A stretch of DNA of 64,000 nucleotides from Streptomyces lomondensis (GTDB lineage: Bacteria; Actinomycetota; Actinomycetes; Streptomycetales; Streptomycetaceae). Location: assembly GCF_014651035.1 (NCBI RefSeq), contig NZ_BMWC01000001.1, positions 1,271,581 through 1,335,580 of the forward strand, given 5' to 3'. How positions within the stretch are numbered: position 1 is the stretch's first letter; each line of letters starts with the position of its first letter. The position numbers and the translations under genes were made by a program. The notes below the pieces were generated by a model that had not been told where the DNA came from, searched no databases, and worked only from the letters and a program-made list of their open reading frames with translations. Shown piece by piece: positions 27,799 to 36,436 of this stretch.

Positions 27799-27820
27799 AC
27801 CGATCAGGTTACTGATCGGT
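27799..27820 (-). promoter_or_regulatory. Inverted repeat immediately upstream of phoD
   Basis: ACCGATCAG (27799-27807) and CTGATCGGT (27812-27820) form a perfect 9-base inverted repeat around GTTA, ending 1 base before the phoD GTG. The minus strand also reads TAACCT across its centre, a possible -10 for a leaderless message. It could be an operator or an RNA hairpin. Confidence 0.6.
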
Positions 27821-27827
27821 ATGCACC

Positions 27828-27860
27828 AGAGCGGGCGAACTCCGGAAGTTCGCCCGCTCT
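27828..27860 (-). terminator. Terminator between thioredoxin-like gene and phoD
   Basis: AGAGCGGGCGAACT (27828-27841) and AGTTCGCCCGCTCT (27847-27860) form a 14-base-pair perfect stem with a 5-base loop, 30 bases beyond the stop of the thioredoxin-like gene on the minus strand. Confidence 0.85.
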
Positions 27861-27889
27861 TCACGCGGTGGCCGGTACCCGACCCGCCG

Positions 27890-28708
27890 TCACTTCTTGA
27901 GGGCCTCGCCCACGACCCGGTTGAAGTCGGCCACCGTCATCAGCGGCGTGCCCTGGCTGTCGGCGGTGAGCTGCTTGCCGTCCATGACGAAGCCCGGCGT
28001 GCCCGTCACGCCGTCCTTGTTGTCGTCGAAGGTCTTCGACATGGCCATCGCCCAGGCGTCGTAGGTGCCCTTCTCGACCGCGTCCTGGAACTTCTTGTTG
28101 TTCTTCAGCTCGGGGACGGTGTTCGCGACCTCGATGAGGTAGCTGTCGTCCTTGAACTTGTCGGTCGTCTCCTCCGGGTGCCACTTCGCGGAGTACAGCG
28201 CGGCCTTGTAGTCGAGGAACGCCTTGTCGCTCACGTCGAGCGCGGCGCCCAGGGCGCTCAGCGCGTTCTTCGAGCCCTCGCCGTTGTCCTTGTCGTCGAT
28301 GAACGTGGCGCCGATGAACTGCATCTTGTACTTGCCGTCGTCGATGTCCTTCTTCACGGTCGGACCGACGGTCTGCTCGAACTGGGCGCACACCGGGCAG
28401 CGCGGGTCCTCGTAGACCTTCAGGGTCTTCTTCGCCGACTCCTTGCCGATGACGACCGTGGTCCCGTCGGTGCCCGTGGTGTGGGCCGGGGCGACGACCT
28501 TCTCGTCCTTCACGGCCTCCCAGTGGGTCGGCTTGTTGGCCTGTACGACCGCGTAGCCGATGCCGCCGGCTATCGCCAGGACGCCGACGATGGAGCAGGC
28601 GACGACGATCTGCCGCTTGGCCTTGGCGCGCTTGGCCTCGCGCTCGCGCTCGGCGCGCAGCCGCTCACGGGCCGCCGTCTTCGCCGCCTGGCTGTTCCTC
28701 TTGCTCAT
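27890..28708 (-). CDS. Membrane-anchored DsbA-like thioredoxin-fold protein
   Basis: 272-residue type II membrane protein: a basic cytoplasmic head (AARERLRAEREREAKRAKAK), a membrane segment at about 33-53 (IVVACSIVGVLAIAGGIGYAVV), then an extracytoplasmic DsbA-like domain with the active site CPVC (YEDPRCPVCAQFEQ), and cis-Pro region GTPGFVMDG. It probably handles disulfides in exported proteins. ATG 28708 is used, with GGAGA 9 bases upstream; the longer frame lacks support. A related CPAC protein is encoded at 56991. The preceding gene on this strand encodes a polytopic membrane protein that may be co-transcribed. Confidence 0.9.
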   Translation of the reverse strand: MSKRNSQAAKTAARERLRAEREREAKRAKAKRQIVVACSIVGVLAIAGGIGYAVVQANKPTHWEAVKDEKVVAPAHTTGTDGTTVVIGKESAKKTLKVYEDPRCPVCAQFEQTVGPTVKKDIDDGKYKMQFIGATFIDDKDNGEGSKNALSALGAALDVSDKAFLDYKAALYSAKWHPEETTDKFKDDSYLIEVANTVPELKNNKKFQDAVEKGTYDAWAMAMSKTFDDNKDGVTGTPGFVMDGKQLTADSQGTPLMTVADFNRVVGEALKK

Positions 28709-28804
28709 GGTGATGTTCTCCGTTGGGGACGCGCACACCTCGTGTGCGGGATACGTAAGGGGGACCGTCGGTGCTCGAAAGCGCTCTGCGCGGAGGCGGG
28801 TGCC

Positions 28805-29521
28805 TCACGCGAAGGCGGGCGAGCGGGGCGGTCCGCGCCGTCCCAGGGAGTACGCGAGGACCAGATCGCGGGCGGTGGGCGTGCGGTCGGCGGCGCGCGG
28901 CGCTGGCCGGCGCCCGGCCGGGGGCCGCTGCGTCGTCACCGCGGCGGCCGCCAGCAGCAGCGGCCGGAACGAGGTCGCCGCCACCGCCCGCAGCAGCTCG
29001 GCCAGGGCCCGCTCGCCGCGGCGCAGCCAAAGCGCGGCCAGGAGGCCGACGCCGAGGTGTGCGCCGAGCAGCAGCCAGGCGGTGGCCGGGTCGGCGTGGG
29101 CGATCACGGCCGCGAGGCGCTCCGTGCCCGTGGCACCTGCCATGCGGGCCAGTGGGGTGCCGACCTCGCCGCCGCCGCACAGCACGTCCAGGCCGACCGA
29201 TCGCAGCGGCCCGGCGACCGGGCCGCCGGCCCGGCCGTAGCAGGCGTGCTGGCCCGTGGTGAACACCGTGTCGGCGGCGAGCTCCAGCGGGATCAGCAGG
29301 GCCGCGATCCTCCCGAAGGAGCGCTCGCGGCCCGCCAGGGCGTACGCGATCACGAACACGGCGGCGGCGACCGCGGCCACCGTGCCCAGGGGGAGCGGGG
29401 CCCGGGACAGCAGCACGTGCGACGCGGTGCTGAGCGTCACGACCACTGCCGTGAACAGCGCCGCGCGTACGGCCCTGAGCTGGTTCCCGGATATGTCCAT
29501 AGCGAGAGGAGAGTCTGTCAC
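28805..29521 (-). CDS. Unknown polytopic membrane protein
   Basis: 238 residues with about five or six hydrophobic stretches (for example ALFTAVVVTLSTASHVLL, VAAVAAAVFVIAYALAG, AALLIPLELAADTVF, ATAWLLLGAHLGVGLLAALWL). Two cysteines lie in an extracytoplasmic-looking loop (HACYGRAGG and DVLCGGG). The C-terminal tail is Arg/Pro-rich. I do not recognise a family. It sits upstream of the DsbA-like gene on the same strand with 96 bases between, so a shared envelope role is possible but only inferred. Confidence 0.7.
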   Translation of the reverse strand: MTDSPLAMDISGNQLRAVRAALFTAVVVTLSTASHVLLSRAPLPLGTVAAVAAAVFVIAYALAGRERSFGRIAALLIPLELAADTVFTTGQHACYGRAGGPVAGPLRSVGLDVLCGGGEVGTPLARMAGATGTERLAAVIAHADPATAWLLLGAHLGVGLLAALWLRRGERALAELLRAVAATSFRPLLLAAAAVTTQRPPAGRRPAPRAADRTPTARDLVLAYSLGRRGPPRSPAFA

Positions 29522-29569
29522 GTGGTCCGGTAAGGGACCCCTAAAGGATGCCTGTGAAGGGTCTTCCCG

Positions 29570-30898
29570 TCACAGACCTGGAATCCGCCCGTTGCGGAAC
29601 AGGTCCACGAAGATCTGGTGGTCGGCACGCGCGCGTGCCCCGTAGCCGTGCGCGAAGTCGGTCAGCAGCGACGCGAAGCCGTCCTCGTCGGCCGCGATCG
29701 CCGCGTCGATGGCCCGCTCCGTGGAGAACGGCACCAGGGACTCGCCGGACTGGTCGTCCGCCGCCGAGTGCATCGTGGCCGTCGCCCGGCCGAGGTCGGC
29801 CACCACCTGGGCGATCTCCTCCGGGTCGTCGATGTCGCCCCAGTCGAGATCCACCGCGTACGGCGAGACCTCGGCGACCAGCTGGCCCGCGCCGTCCAGC
29901 TCCGTCCAGCCCAGCCACGGGTCGGCGTGTGCCTGGAGGGCGCGCTGGGAGATCACCGTGCGGTGCCCCTCGTGCTGGAAGTAGTCGCGGATCGCCTCGT
30001 CCGTGATGTGCCGGGAGACCGCCGGGGTCTGGGCCTGCTTGATGTAGATCACGACATCGTTCTCCAGGGCGTCGCTGTGGCCCTCCAGGAGGATGTTGTA
30101 CGACGGCAGCCCCGCCGAGCCGATGCCGATGCCGCGCCGGCCGACGACGTCCTTCACGCGGTAGGAGTCCGGGCGGGCCAGGGAGCTGTCCGGGAGCGTC
30201 TCCAGATAGCCGTCGAAGGCGGCGAGGACCTTGTAGCGGGTGGCCGCGTCCAGCTCGACGGAGCCGCCGCCCGGCGCGAAGCGGCGCTCGAAGTCGCGGA
30301 TCTCCGTCATCGACTCCAGCAGCCCGAAGCGGGTCAGCGAGCGGGCGTCGCGCAGCGGGTCCAGCAGCGGGCCCTGGGCCGTGTCCAGCGTGAAGGGCGG
30401 CACCTCGTCGCTCTTCGCGCCCGTGGCCAGGGCGTGGATCCGCTCGCGGTACGCGCCCGCGTACACCCGCACCAGCTCGGTGATCTGCTCGTCGCTGAGC
30501 GCCTTGGCGTACCCGATCAGCGCGATGGAGGCGGCGAAGCGCCCCAGGTCCCAGGTGAAGGGGCCGACGTAGGCCTCGTCGAAGTCGTTGACGTTGAAGA
30601 TCAGGCGGCCGTTCGCGTCCATGTACGTGCCGAAGTTCTCCGCGTGCAGGTCGCCGTGGATCCACACGCGCGAGGTGCGCTCGTCCAGGTACGGGCCGCT
30701 CAGTATCCCCTCGCGGTCGAGGTCGTGGTAGAAGAGGCACGCCGTGCCCCGGTAGAAGGCGAAGGCCGAGGCCGCCATCTTCCGGAACTTCACGCGGAAC
30801 GCGGCCGGGTCGGCGGCGAGCAGCTGGCCGAAGGCGGTGTCGAAGACGGCGAGGATCTCCTCACCGCGGTGCTCGTCGTCGAGCTGCGGGAACGACAT
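29570..30898 (-). CDS. DUF2252 protein, kinase-like fold
   Basis: 442-residue member of DUF2252. The conserved motif VWIHGDLHAENFG followed by FNVNDFDEAYVG mirrors the HGDxxxxN catalytic loop and DFD metal-binding motif of aminoglycoside-phosphotransferase-like kinases, so a phosphotransferase activity is plausible. RKMAASAFAFYRG near the N-terminus and GRRGIGIGSAGLPSYNILLEG (a possible nucleotide-binding loop) are also family features. No substrate is known. ATG 30898 with AGGAGG upstream. Divergent from dnaE. Confidence 0.88.
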   Translation of the reverse strand: MSFPQLDDEHRGEEILAVFDTAFGQLLAADPAAFRVKFRKMAASAFAFYRGTACLFYHDLDREGILSGPYLDERTSRVWIHGDLHAENFGTYMDANGRLIFNVNDFDEAYVGPFTWDLGRFAASIALIGYAKALSDEQITELVRVYAGAYRERIHALATGAKSDEVPPFTLDTAQGPLLDPLRDARSLTRFGLLESMTEIRDFERRFAPGGGSVELDAATRYKVLAAFDGYLETLPDSSLARPDSYRVKDVVGRRGIGIGSAGLPSYNILLEGHSDALENDVVIYIKQAQTPAVSRHITDEAIRDYFQHEGHRTVISQRALQAHADPWLGWTELDGAGQLVAEVSPYAVDLDWGDIDDPEEIAQVVADLGRATATMHSAADDQSGESLVPFSTERAIDAAIAADEDGFASLLTDFAHGYGARARADHQIFVDLFRNGRIPGL

Positions 30899-31114
30899 CG
30901 CTGGGTGCCTCCTGGTGCATACGTCTGGGGACGGCAGGTCCGCCCCCTTCCTAACGTGCGGCGGTCCGCGGGAGTGCCCGCGAGCCCCGCATGAAGGTAC
31001 GCGGGTCAGCCCTCGGAGTGTCAGTGCCGAGGCATAGACTTCGACGCTGTCCCCCAGACTGTCCGCAGCCTGTCGGGCCCCATTCGACGTACGTTTTCTC
31101 TGGAGGCCGCAGCC

Positions 31115-34100
31115 GTGTCAAAGCCGCCGTTCACGCACCTGCACGTCCACACCCAGTACTCGCTGCTGGACGGTGCCGCGCGGCTGAAGGACATGTTCAA
31201 CGCGTGCAACGAGATGGGCATGACCCATATCGCCATGTCCGACCACGGCAACCTCCACGGGGCGTACGACTTCTTCCACTCCGCGCAGAAGGCCGGGGTC
31301 ACCCCGATCATCGGGATCGAGGCGTATGTCGCGCCCGAGTCGCGCCGCAACAAGCGCAAGATCCAGTGGGGCCAGCCGCACCAGAAGCGGGACGACGTCT
31401 CCGGTTCCGGTGGCTACACCCACAAGACGATGTGGGCGGTGAACAAGACCGGCCTGCACAACCTCTTCCGGCTGTCCTCCGACGCGTACGCCGAGGGCTG
31501 GCTCCAGAAGTGGCCCCGGATGGACAAGGAGACCATCGCCAAGTGGTCCGAGGGCATCGTCGCCTCCACCGGCTGCCCCTCCGGCGAGGTCCAGACCCGG
31601 CTGCGCCTCGGCCACTTCGACGAGGCCCTGAAGGCCGCCGCCGACTACCAGGACATCTTCGGCAAGGACCGCTACTTCCTGGAGCTGATGGACCACGGCA
31701 TCGAGATCGAGCACCGGGTCCGCGACGGCCTGCTGGAGATCGGCAAGAAGCTCGGCATCCCGCCCCTGGTCACGAACGACTCGCACTACACGTACGCGCA
31801 CGAAGCGACCGCCCACGACGCGCTGCTGTGCATCCAGACCGGCAAGAACCTCTCCGACCCGGACCGCTTCAAGTTCGACGGCACCGGCTACTACCTGAAG
31901 TCCACCGACGAGATGTACGCCATCGACTCCTCGGACGCCTGGCAGGAGGGCTGCGCCAACACCCGGCTGATCGCCGAGATGGTCGACACCACGGGCATGT
32001 TCGAGAAGCGCGACCTGATGCCCAAGTTCGACATCCCGGAGGGGTACACGGAGGTCAGCTGGTTCCGCGAGGAGACCATGCGCGGCATGCACCGCCGCTT
32101 CCCGGACGGCATCCCGGACGACCGCATGAAGCAGGTCGAGTACGAGATGGACACCATCATCTCGATGGGCTTCCCGGGCTACTTCCTCGTGGTCGCCGAC
32201 TTCATCATGTGGGCCAAGAAGCAGGGCATCGCGGTCGGCCCCGGCCGAGGCTCCGCGGCCGGCTCGATCGTCGCCTACGCCCTCGGCATCACCGACCTCG
32301 ACCCCATCCCGCACGGCCTGATCTTCGAGCGGTTCCTCAACCCCGAGCGCATCTCGATGCCCGATGTCGACATCGACTTCGACGAGCGCCGGCGCGTCGA
32401 GGTGATCCGGTACGTGACGGAGAAGTACGGCGCCGACAAGGTCGCCATGATCGGCACGTACGGCACCATCAAGGCCAAGAACGCGATCAAGGACTCCGCG
32501 CGCGTGCTGGGCTACCCGTACGCGATGGGCGACCGCATCACCAAGGCCATGCCCGCCGACGTCCTCGGCAAGGGCATCAACCTGGACGGCATCACCGACC
32601 CGAACCACCCGCGCTACTCGGAGGCGGGCGAGGTCCGGGCGATGTACGAGAACGAGCCGGACGTGAAGAAGGTCATCGACACCGCCAAGGGCGTCGAGGG
32701 CCTGGTGAGGCAGATGGGCGTGCACGCCGCCGGCGTGATCATGTCCAGCGAGACCATCACCGACCACGTCCCGGTCTGGGTCCGGCACACCGACGGCGTG
32801 ACCATCACGCAGTGGGACTACCCGAGCTGCGAGTCGCTCGGCCTGCTGAAGATGGACTTCCTGGGCCTGCGCAACCTGACGATCATGGACGACGCCGTCA
32901 AGATGGTGAAGTCCAACAAGGGGATCGACATCGATCTCCTGAGCCTCCCGCTCGACGACCCCACGACCTTCGAACTGCTCCAGCGCGGCGACACCCTCGG
33001 CGTCTTCCAGTTCGACGGCGGCCCCATGCGCTCCCTGCTCCGGCTGATGAAGCCGGACAACTTCGAAGACATCTCCGCCGTGTCGGCCCTGTACCGCCCG
33101 GGCCCGATGGGCATGAACTCCCACACGAACTACGCGCTGCGCAAGAACGGGCAGCAGGAGATCACGCCCATCCACCCCGAGCTGGAGGAGCCGCTCAGGG
33201 AGGTCCTGGACGTCACCTACGGCCTGATCGTCTACCAGGAGCAGGTGCAGAAGGCCGCCCAGATCATCGCCGGCTACTCGCTCGGCGAGGCCGACATCCT
33301 CCGCCGCGTCATGGGCAAGAAGAAGCCCGAGGAACTGGCGAAGAACTTCGTCCTCTTCCAGGAGGGTGCCCGCAAGAAGGGCTTCAGCGACGAGGCCATC
33401 CAGGCGCTGTGGGACGTGCTGGTCCCCTTCGCCGGCTACGCGTTCAACAAGGCGCACTCCGCCGCGTACGGACTCGTCTCGTACTGGACGGCGTACCTCA
33501 AGGCGAACCACCCTGCCGAGTACATGGCCGCGCTCCTGACGTCCGTGAAGGACGACAAGGACAAGTCGGCCGTCTACCTCAACGAGTGCCGCCGCATGGG
33601 CATCAGGGTGCTCCCGCCGAACGTCAACGAGTCGATGTCCAACTTCGCGGCCCAGGGCGACGACGTGATCCTCTTCGGCCTGTCCGCCGTCCGCAACGTC
33701 GGTACGAACGTCGTCGAGTCGATCATCAGGTGCCGCAAGGCCAAGGGGAAGTACACCTCCTTCCCGGACTACCTCGACAAGGTCGACGCGGTCGTCTGCA
33801 ATAAGCGCACCACCGAGTCGCTCATCAAGGCCGGCGCCTTCGACTCCATGGGCCACACCCGCAAGGGCCTCACCGCGCAGTACGAACCGATGATCGACAA
33901 CGTGGTCGCGGTCAAGCGCAAGGAGGCCGAGGGGCAGTTCGACCTCTTCGGCGGCATGGGCGAGGCCGACAGCAGCGAGCCGGGCTTCGGGCTCGACGTG
34001 GAGTTCTCCACGGAGGAGTGGGACAAGACCTATCTGCTCGCCCAGGAGCGGGAGATGCTCGGTCTGTACGTCTCCGACCACCCGCTGTTCGGCCTGGAGC

Positions 34101-34654
34101 ACATCCTGTCCGACAAGGCCGACGCGGGCATCTCCCAGCTGACCGGTGGTGAGCACGCGGACGGCGCGGTCGTCACCATCGGCGGCATCATCTCCGGCCT
34201 GCAGCGCAAGATGACCAAGCAGGGCAACGCCTGGGCGATCGCCACCGTCGAGGACCTCGCCGGCTCGATCGAGTGCATGTTCTTCCCCGCGACGTACCAG
34301 CTCGTCTCGACCCAACTCGTCGAGGACGCCGTGGTGTTCGTCAAGGGCCGCCTCGACAAGCGCGAGGACGTGCCGCGGCTGGTCGCGATGGAGCTGATGG
34401 TGCCGGACCTGTCGAACGCGGGCACCAACGCGCCCGTGGTCCTCACCATCCCGGCCACCCGGGTCACCCCGCCGCTGGTCAGCCGCCTCGGCGAGGTCCT
34501 CAGCCACCACAAGGGCGACAGCGAGGTCCGGATCAGGCTCCAGGGACCGACCAAGACGACCGTGCTGCGCCTGGACAGGCACCGCGTGAAGCCGGACCCG
34601 GCCCTCTTCGGTGACCTGAAGGTGCTGCTCGGGCCGTCCTGCCTGGCGGGATGA
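31115..34654 (+). CDS. dnaE: DNA polymerase III alpha subunit
   Basis: Replicative polymerase (DnaE1 type), 1179 residues. An N-terminal PHP domain begins THLHVHTQYSLLDGA; the palm carries PDVDIDFDERRR, where the aspartates bind metal, and GPGRGSAAGSIVAYAL. LKMDFLGLRNLTIMDD, the beta-binding region and a C-terminal OB domain (VVTIGGIISGLQRKMTKQGNAWA) follow. GTG 31115 has GGAGG 8 bases upstream. It ends at a strong terminator. The PHP motif keeps most metal residues, so intrinsic proofreading as in actinobacterial DnaE1 is possible. The 216-base divergent upstream gap has no gene. Confidence 0.97.
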   Translation: MSKPPFTHLHVHTQYSLLDGAARLKDMFNACNEMGMTHIAMSDHGNLHGAYDFFHSAQKAGVTPIIGIEAYVAPESRRNKRKIQWGQPHQKRDDVSGSGGYTHKTMWAVNKTGLHNLFRLSSDAYAEGWLQKWPRMDKETIAKWSEGIVASTGCPSGEVQTRLRLGHFDEALKAAADYQDIFGKDRYFLELMDHGIEIEHRVRDGLLEIGKKLGIPPLVTNDSHYTYAHEATAHDALLCIQTGKNLSDPDRFKFDGTGYYLKSTDEMYAIDSSDAWQEGCANTRLIAEMVDTTGMFEKRDLMPKFDIPEGYTEVSWFREETMRGMHRRFPDGIPDDRMKQVEYEMDTIISMGFPGYFLVVADFIMWAKKQGIAVGPGRGSAAGSIVAYALGITDLDPIPHGLIFERFLNPERISMPDVDIDFDERRRVEVIRYVTEKYGADKVAMIGTYGTIKAKNAIKDSARVLGYPYAMGDRITKAMPADVLGKGINLDGITDPNHPRYSEAGEVRAMYENEPDVKKVIDTAKGVEGLVRQMGVHAAGVIMSSETITDHVPVWVRHTDGVTITQWDYPSCESLGLLKMDFLGLRNLTIMDDAVKMVKSNKGIDIDLLSLPLDDPTTFELLQRGDTLGVFQFDGGPMRSLLRLMKPDNFEDISAVSALYRPGPMGMNSHTNYALRKNGQQEITPIHPELEEPLREVLDVTYGLIVYQEQVQKAAQIIAGYSLGEADILRRVMGKKKPEELAKNFVLFQEGARKKGFSDEAIQALWDVLVPFAGYAFNKAHSAAYGLVSYWTAYLKANHPAEYMAALLTSVKDDKDKSAVYLNECRRMGIRVLPPNVNESMSNFAAQGDDVILFGLSAVRNVGTNVVESIIRCRKAKGKYTSFPDYLDKVDAVVCNKRTTESLIKAGAFDSMGHTRKGLTAQYEPMIDNVVAVKRKEAEGQFDLFGGMGEADSSEPGFGLDVEFSTEEWDKTYLLAQEREMLGLYVSDHPLFGLEHILSDKADAGISQLTGGEHADGAVVTIGGIISGLQRKMTKQGNAWAIATVEDLAGSIECMFFPATYQLVSTQLVEDAVVFVKGRLDKREDVPRLVAMELMVPDLSNAGTNAPVVLTIPATRVTPPLVSRLGEVLSHHKGDSEVRIRLQGPTKTTVLRLDRHRVKPDPALFGDLKVLLGPSCLAG

Positions 34655-34687
34655 CGAGGCAGGACGCGGACGGCTCTTGATGCGCGT

Positions 34688-34722
34688 GAGGGGCGTACCC
34701 GGTACCTGGGTACGCCCCTCTT
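34688..34722 (+). terminator. Terminator after dnaE
   Basis: GAGGGGCGTACCC (34688-34700) pairs with GGGTACGCCCCTC (34708-34720), a 13-base-pair stem followed by TT. It also lies beyond the convergent small gene. Confidence 0.88.
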
Positions 34723-34759
34723 ACATGCGCGTGGGTCTCAACGACCCGTCACACCGATG

Positions 34760-34924
34760 TCAGTTGTGGCCGAAGCTGCGCTTCCGCTTGCGGGACGCCA
34801 CGTCACCGGGGGTCAACTCGACCTCGGGCTGGGGCTCCGTCTCCGCCGTGGGACGGCGGTCCGCTCGCTGACCACGCTCGGTCGGACGCTGCTGCTTACG
34901 CTCACGGTTCTTGTTCTTGGCCAT
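34760..34924 (-). CDS. Small highly basic conserved protein (54 aa)
   Basis: Short protein beginning MAKNKNRERKQQRPTERGQ and ending RKRKRSFGHN, rich in Lys, Arg and Gln with an acidic centre (TAETEPQPEVELTPGDVA). The ATG at 34924 is supported by AGGAGG 8 bases upstream, whereas the longer frame has no such support. It looks like a conserved Streptomyces small protein with no known domain. The basic ends suggest nucleic acid binding, but that is a guess. Convergent with dnaE. Confidence 0.8.
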   Translation of the reverse strand: MAKNKNRERKQQRPTERGQRADRRPTAETEPQPEVELTPGDVASRKRKRSFGHN

Positions 34925-35037
34925 GGTGATGCCTCCTGTGGGGGATCTAGGGGCCAGGGCCGGGACCAGATTCACACAGGCAGACAACGATCGCATGTCG
35001 GACAATTACCCTGCGTGACAGGGGGAGTCGGAGCAGG

Positions 35038-35054
35038 GTGGCGCGAAACGCCAC
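35038..35054 (+). other. Hairpin upstream of NYN gene
   Basis: GTGGCG and CGCCAC form a 6-base-pair stem around CGAAA, about 95 bases before the NYN-domain gene. No function assigned. Confidence 0.4.
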
Positions 35055-35146
35055 GCCGAAGATCGAGTTCCGGCCGTTAACCTCCGCGCCGTCGGGCAGA
35101 CTCGAAGCAAGCCCGAAGCAAACCTCCTGGGAAGAGGGTGAGTCGC

Positions 35147-36358
35147 GTGGACCGCTGCATCGTCCTGGTGGACGCTGGGTATCTGCTGGGAGCCGCGGCG
35201 AGTCTCCTCGCCGGGGAGCCCTCACGGTCCCGCATCACCGTCGACCACACAGCCCTCATCCACGGGCTGCGCGAGCGCGCCGAGTCCGACACGCAGCAGC
35301 CGCTGCTGCGCATCTACTGGTTCGACGGCGCCCCCGACCGCGTCCCGCAGCCCGAGCACCGCAGGCTGCGCGTGATGCCCCGGGTCACCGTCCGGCTAGG
35401 CGCCCTGACCCGCAGCGACGGCCGCTGGGCGCAGAAGGGCGTGGACGCCGCCATGCACGCCGAGCTCACCGAGCTGGCCCGCAACCGCGCCTGCTCCGAC
35501 GTCGTCCTCGTCACCGGCGACGGCGACCTGCTGCCCGGCATGATGGCCGCGAAGGAGCACGGCGTCGCCGTCCACCTGTGGGCCGTGCAGGCCGCCGACG
35601 GCGACTACAACCAGTCCGAGGACCTGGTCGCCGAGGCGGACGAGCGGCGCGTCCTGGACCGCGCGTGGATCACCAAGGCCGTCCGCGCCAAGGAGCACAC
35701 CGGCGTGTGCGCCCCGCAGCCCGCGCCCCGGCCCGAGATCGCCGCGATCCTCTCCGCGCCCCTGCCCGACTCCGCCCTCGCCGCCCCGCCCGAGCGGCCC
35801 GCCCCGCAGCCCCAGCACCCGGCGGCCGGCCCCGGGCCGAACGGCACCGACGAGCGGGTGCCCGCCGCCAAAGGGGTCCCCACGCCCAAAGACCTGGCCG
35901 CCCTGCGCGCCCCCGGCACCCAGCCCGCCCAGCCCCCCGCCTCCGCCACCCTCCGCTGGTCCTCCGACAAAGGCTGGGTCGACCGGCCCGCGGCCGAGCC
36001 CCCCGAGGCCGCCTCGATGCCGACGCTCGCCCAGCTGACCACCGCGGAGCAGCGGTGGGCCGACCGCGAGGAGGACATCACCACCGTCGGCGGCGACCCC
36101 TTCGAGGTGGGGCAGGTCTTCGCGCGGCGCTGGGTGGGACGCCTCGGCGACCAGGGCCACCTGCAGAAACTGTCCGGGATGTACCCGCGCATCCCGCACC
36201 GCGTCGACGGCGAGCTGCTGCGCTACGCCGCCCGCTTCGGCCTCCTCGCCCACAAGGACGACCAGATCGACGAGCGGGACCGCTACGCCATCCGGGCCGG
36301 CTTCTGGAAGGAGATCGGCGTGCGCACGGGCGTGGAGCACACCCCTGTCGGCGACTGA
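35147..36358 (+). CDS. NYN-domain putative ribonuclease
   Basis: 403 residues. The N-terminal 180 residues form a NYN (PIN-like) domain: CIVLVDAGYLLGAAASLL, IYWFDGAPD, KGVDAAMHAELTELARN and DVVLVTGDGDLLPGMMAAKE provide the acidic metal-binding residues of this nuclease fold. A Pro/Ala-rich linker (about 200-290) leads to a C-terminal region (EVGQVFARRWVGRLGDQGHLQKLSGMY, split motif GELLRYAARFGLL) that may be a winged helix. GTG 35147 has GAAGAGG 9 bases upstream; a GTG at 35138 is the alternative. RNA target unknown. Confidence 0.85.
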   Translation: MDRCIVLVDAGYLLGAAASLLAGEPSRSRITVDHTALIHGLRERAESDTQQPLLRIYWFDGAPDRVPQPEHRRLRVMPRVTVRLGALTRSDGRWAQKGVDAAMHAELTELARNRACSDVVLVTGDGDLLPGMMAAKEHGVAVHLWAVQAADGDYNQSEDLVAEADERRVLDRAWITKAVRAKEHTGVCAPQPAPRPEIAAILSAPLPDSALAAPPERPAPQPQHPAAGPGPNGTDERVPAAKGVPTPKDLAALRAPGTQPAQPPASATLRWSSDKGWVDRPAAEPPEAASMPTLAQLTTAEQRWADREEDITTVGGDPFEVGQVFARRWVGRLGDQGHLQKLSGMYPRIPHRVDGELLRYAARFGLLAHKDDQIDERDRYAIRAGFWKEIGVRTGVEHTPVGD

Positions 36359-36422
36359 GGACTTTGCCGACGGATTTCCCGTCCTGGACCGACCCGAGGG
36401 CGGACCGGGGCCGCCGACCCCG

Positions 36423-36428
36423 TAGTCT
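36423..36428 (+). promoter_or_regulatory. Possible -10 of a leaderless ABC transporter transcript
   Basis: TAGTCT ends 8 bases before GTG 36437 and no ribosome binding site is visible between them. No clear -35. Confidence 0.4.
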
Positions 36429-36436
36429 CGTCCCTT

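Noticed and set aside
30899..31114. Gene or RNA between DUF2252 and dnaE
   Set aside because: Only divergent upstream sequence with ribosome binding sites at each end. TAGACT at 31035-31040 has no matching -35 and was not called as a promoter.
31118..34582. 1154-codon open frame on the minus strand opposite dnaE
   Set aside because: Shadow of dnaE. The Val/Asp/Gly/His-rich composition is what a high-GC gene gives on the other strand.
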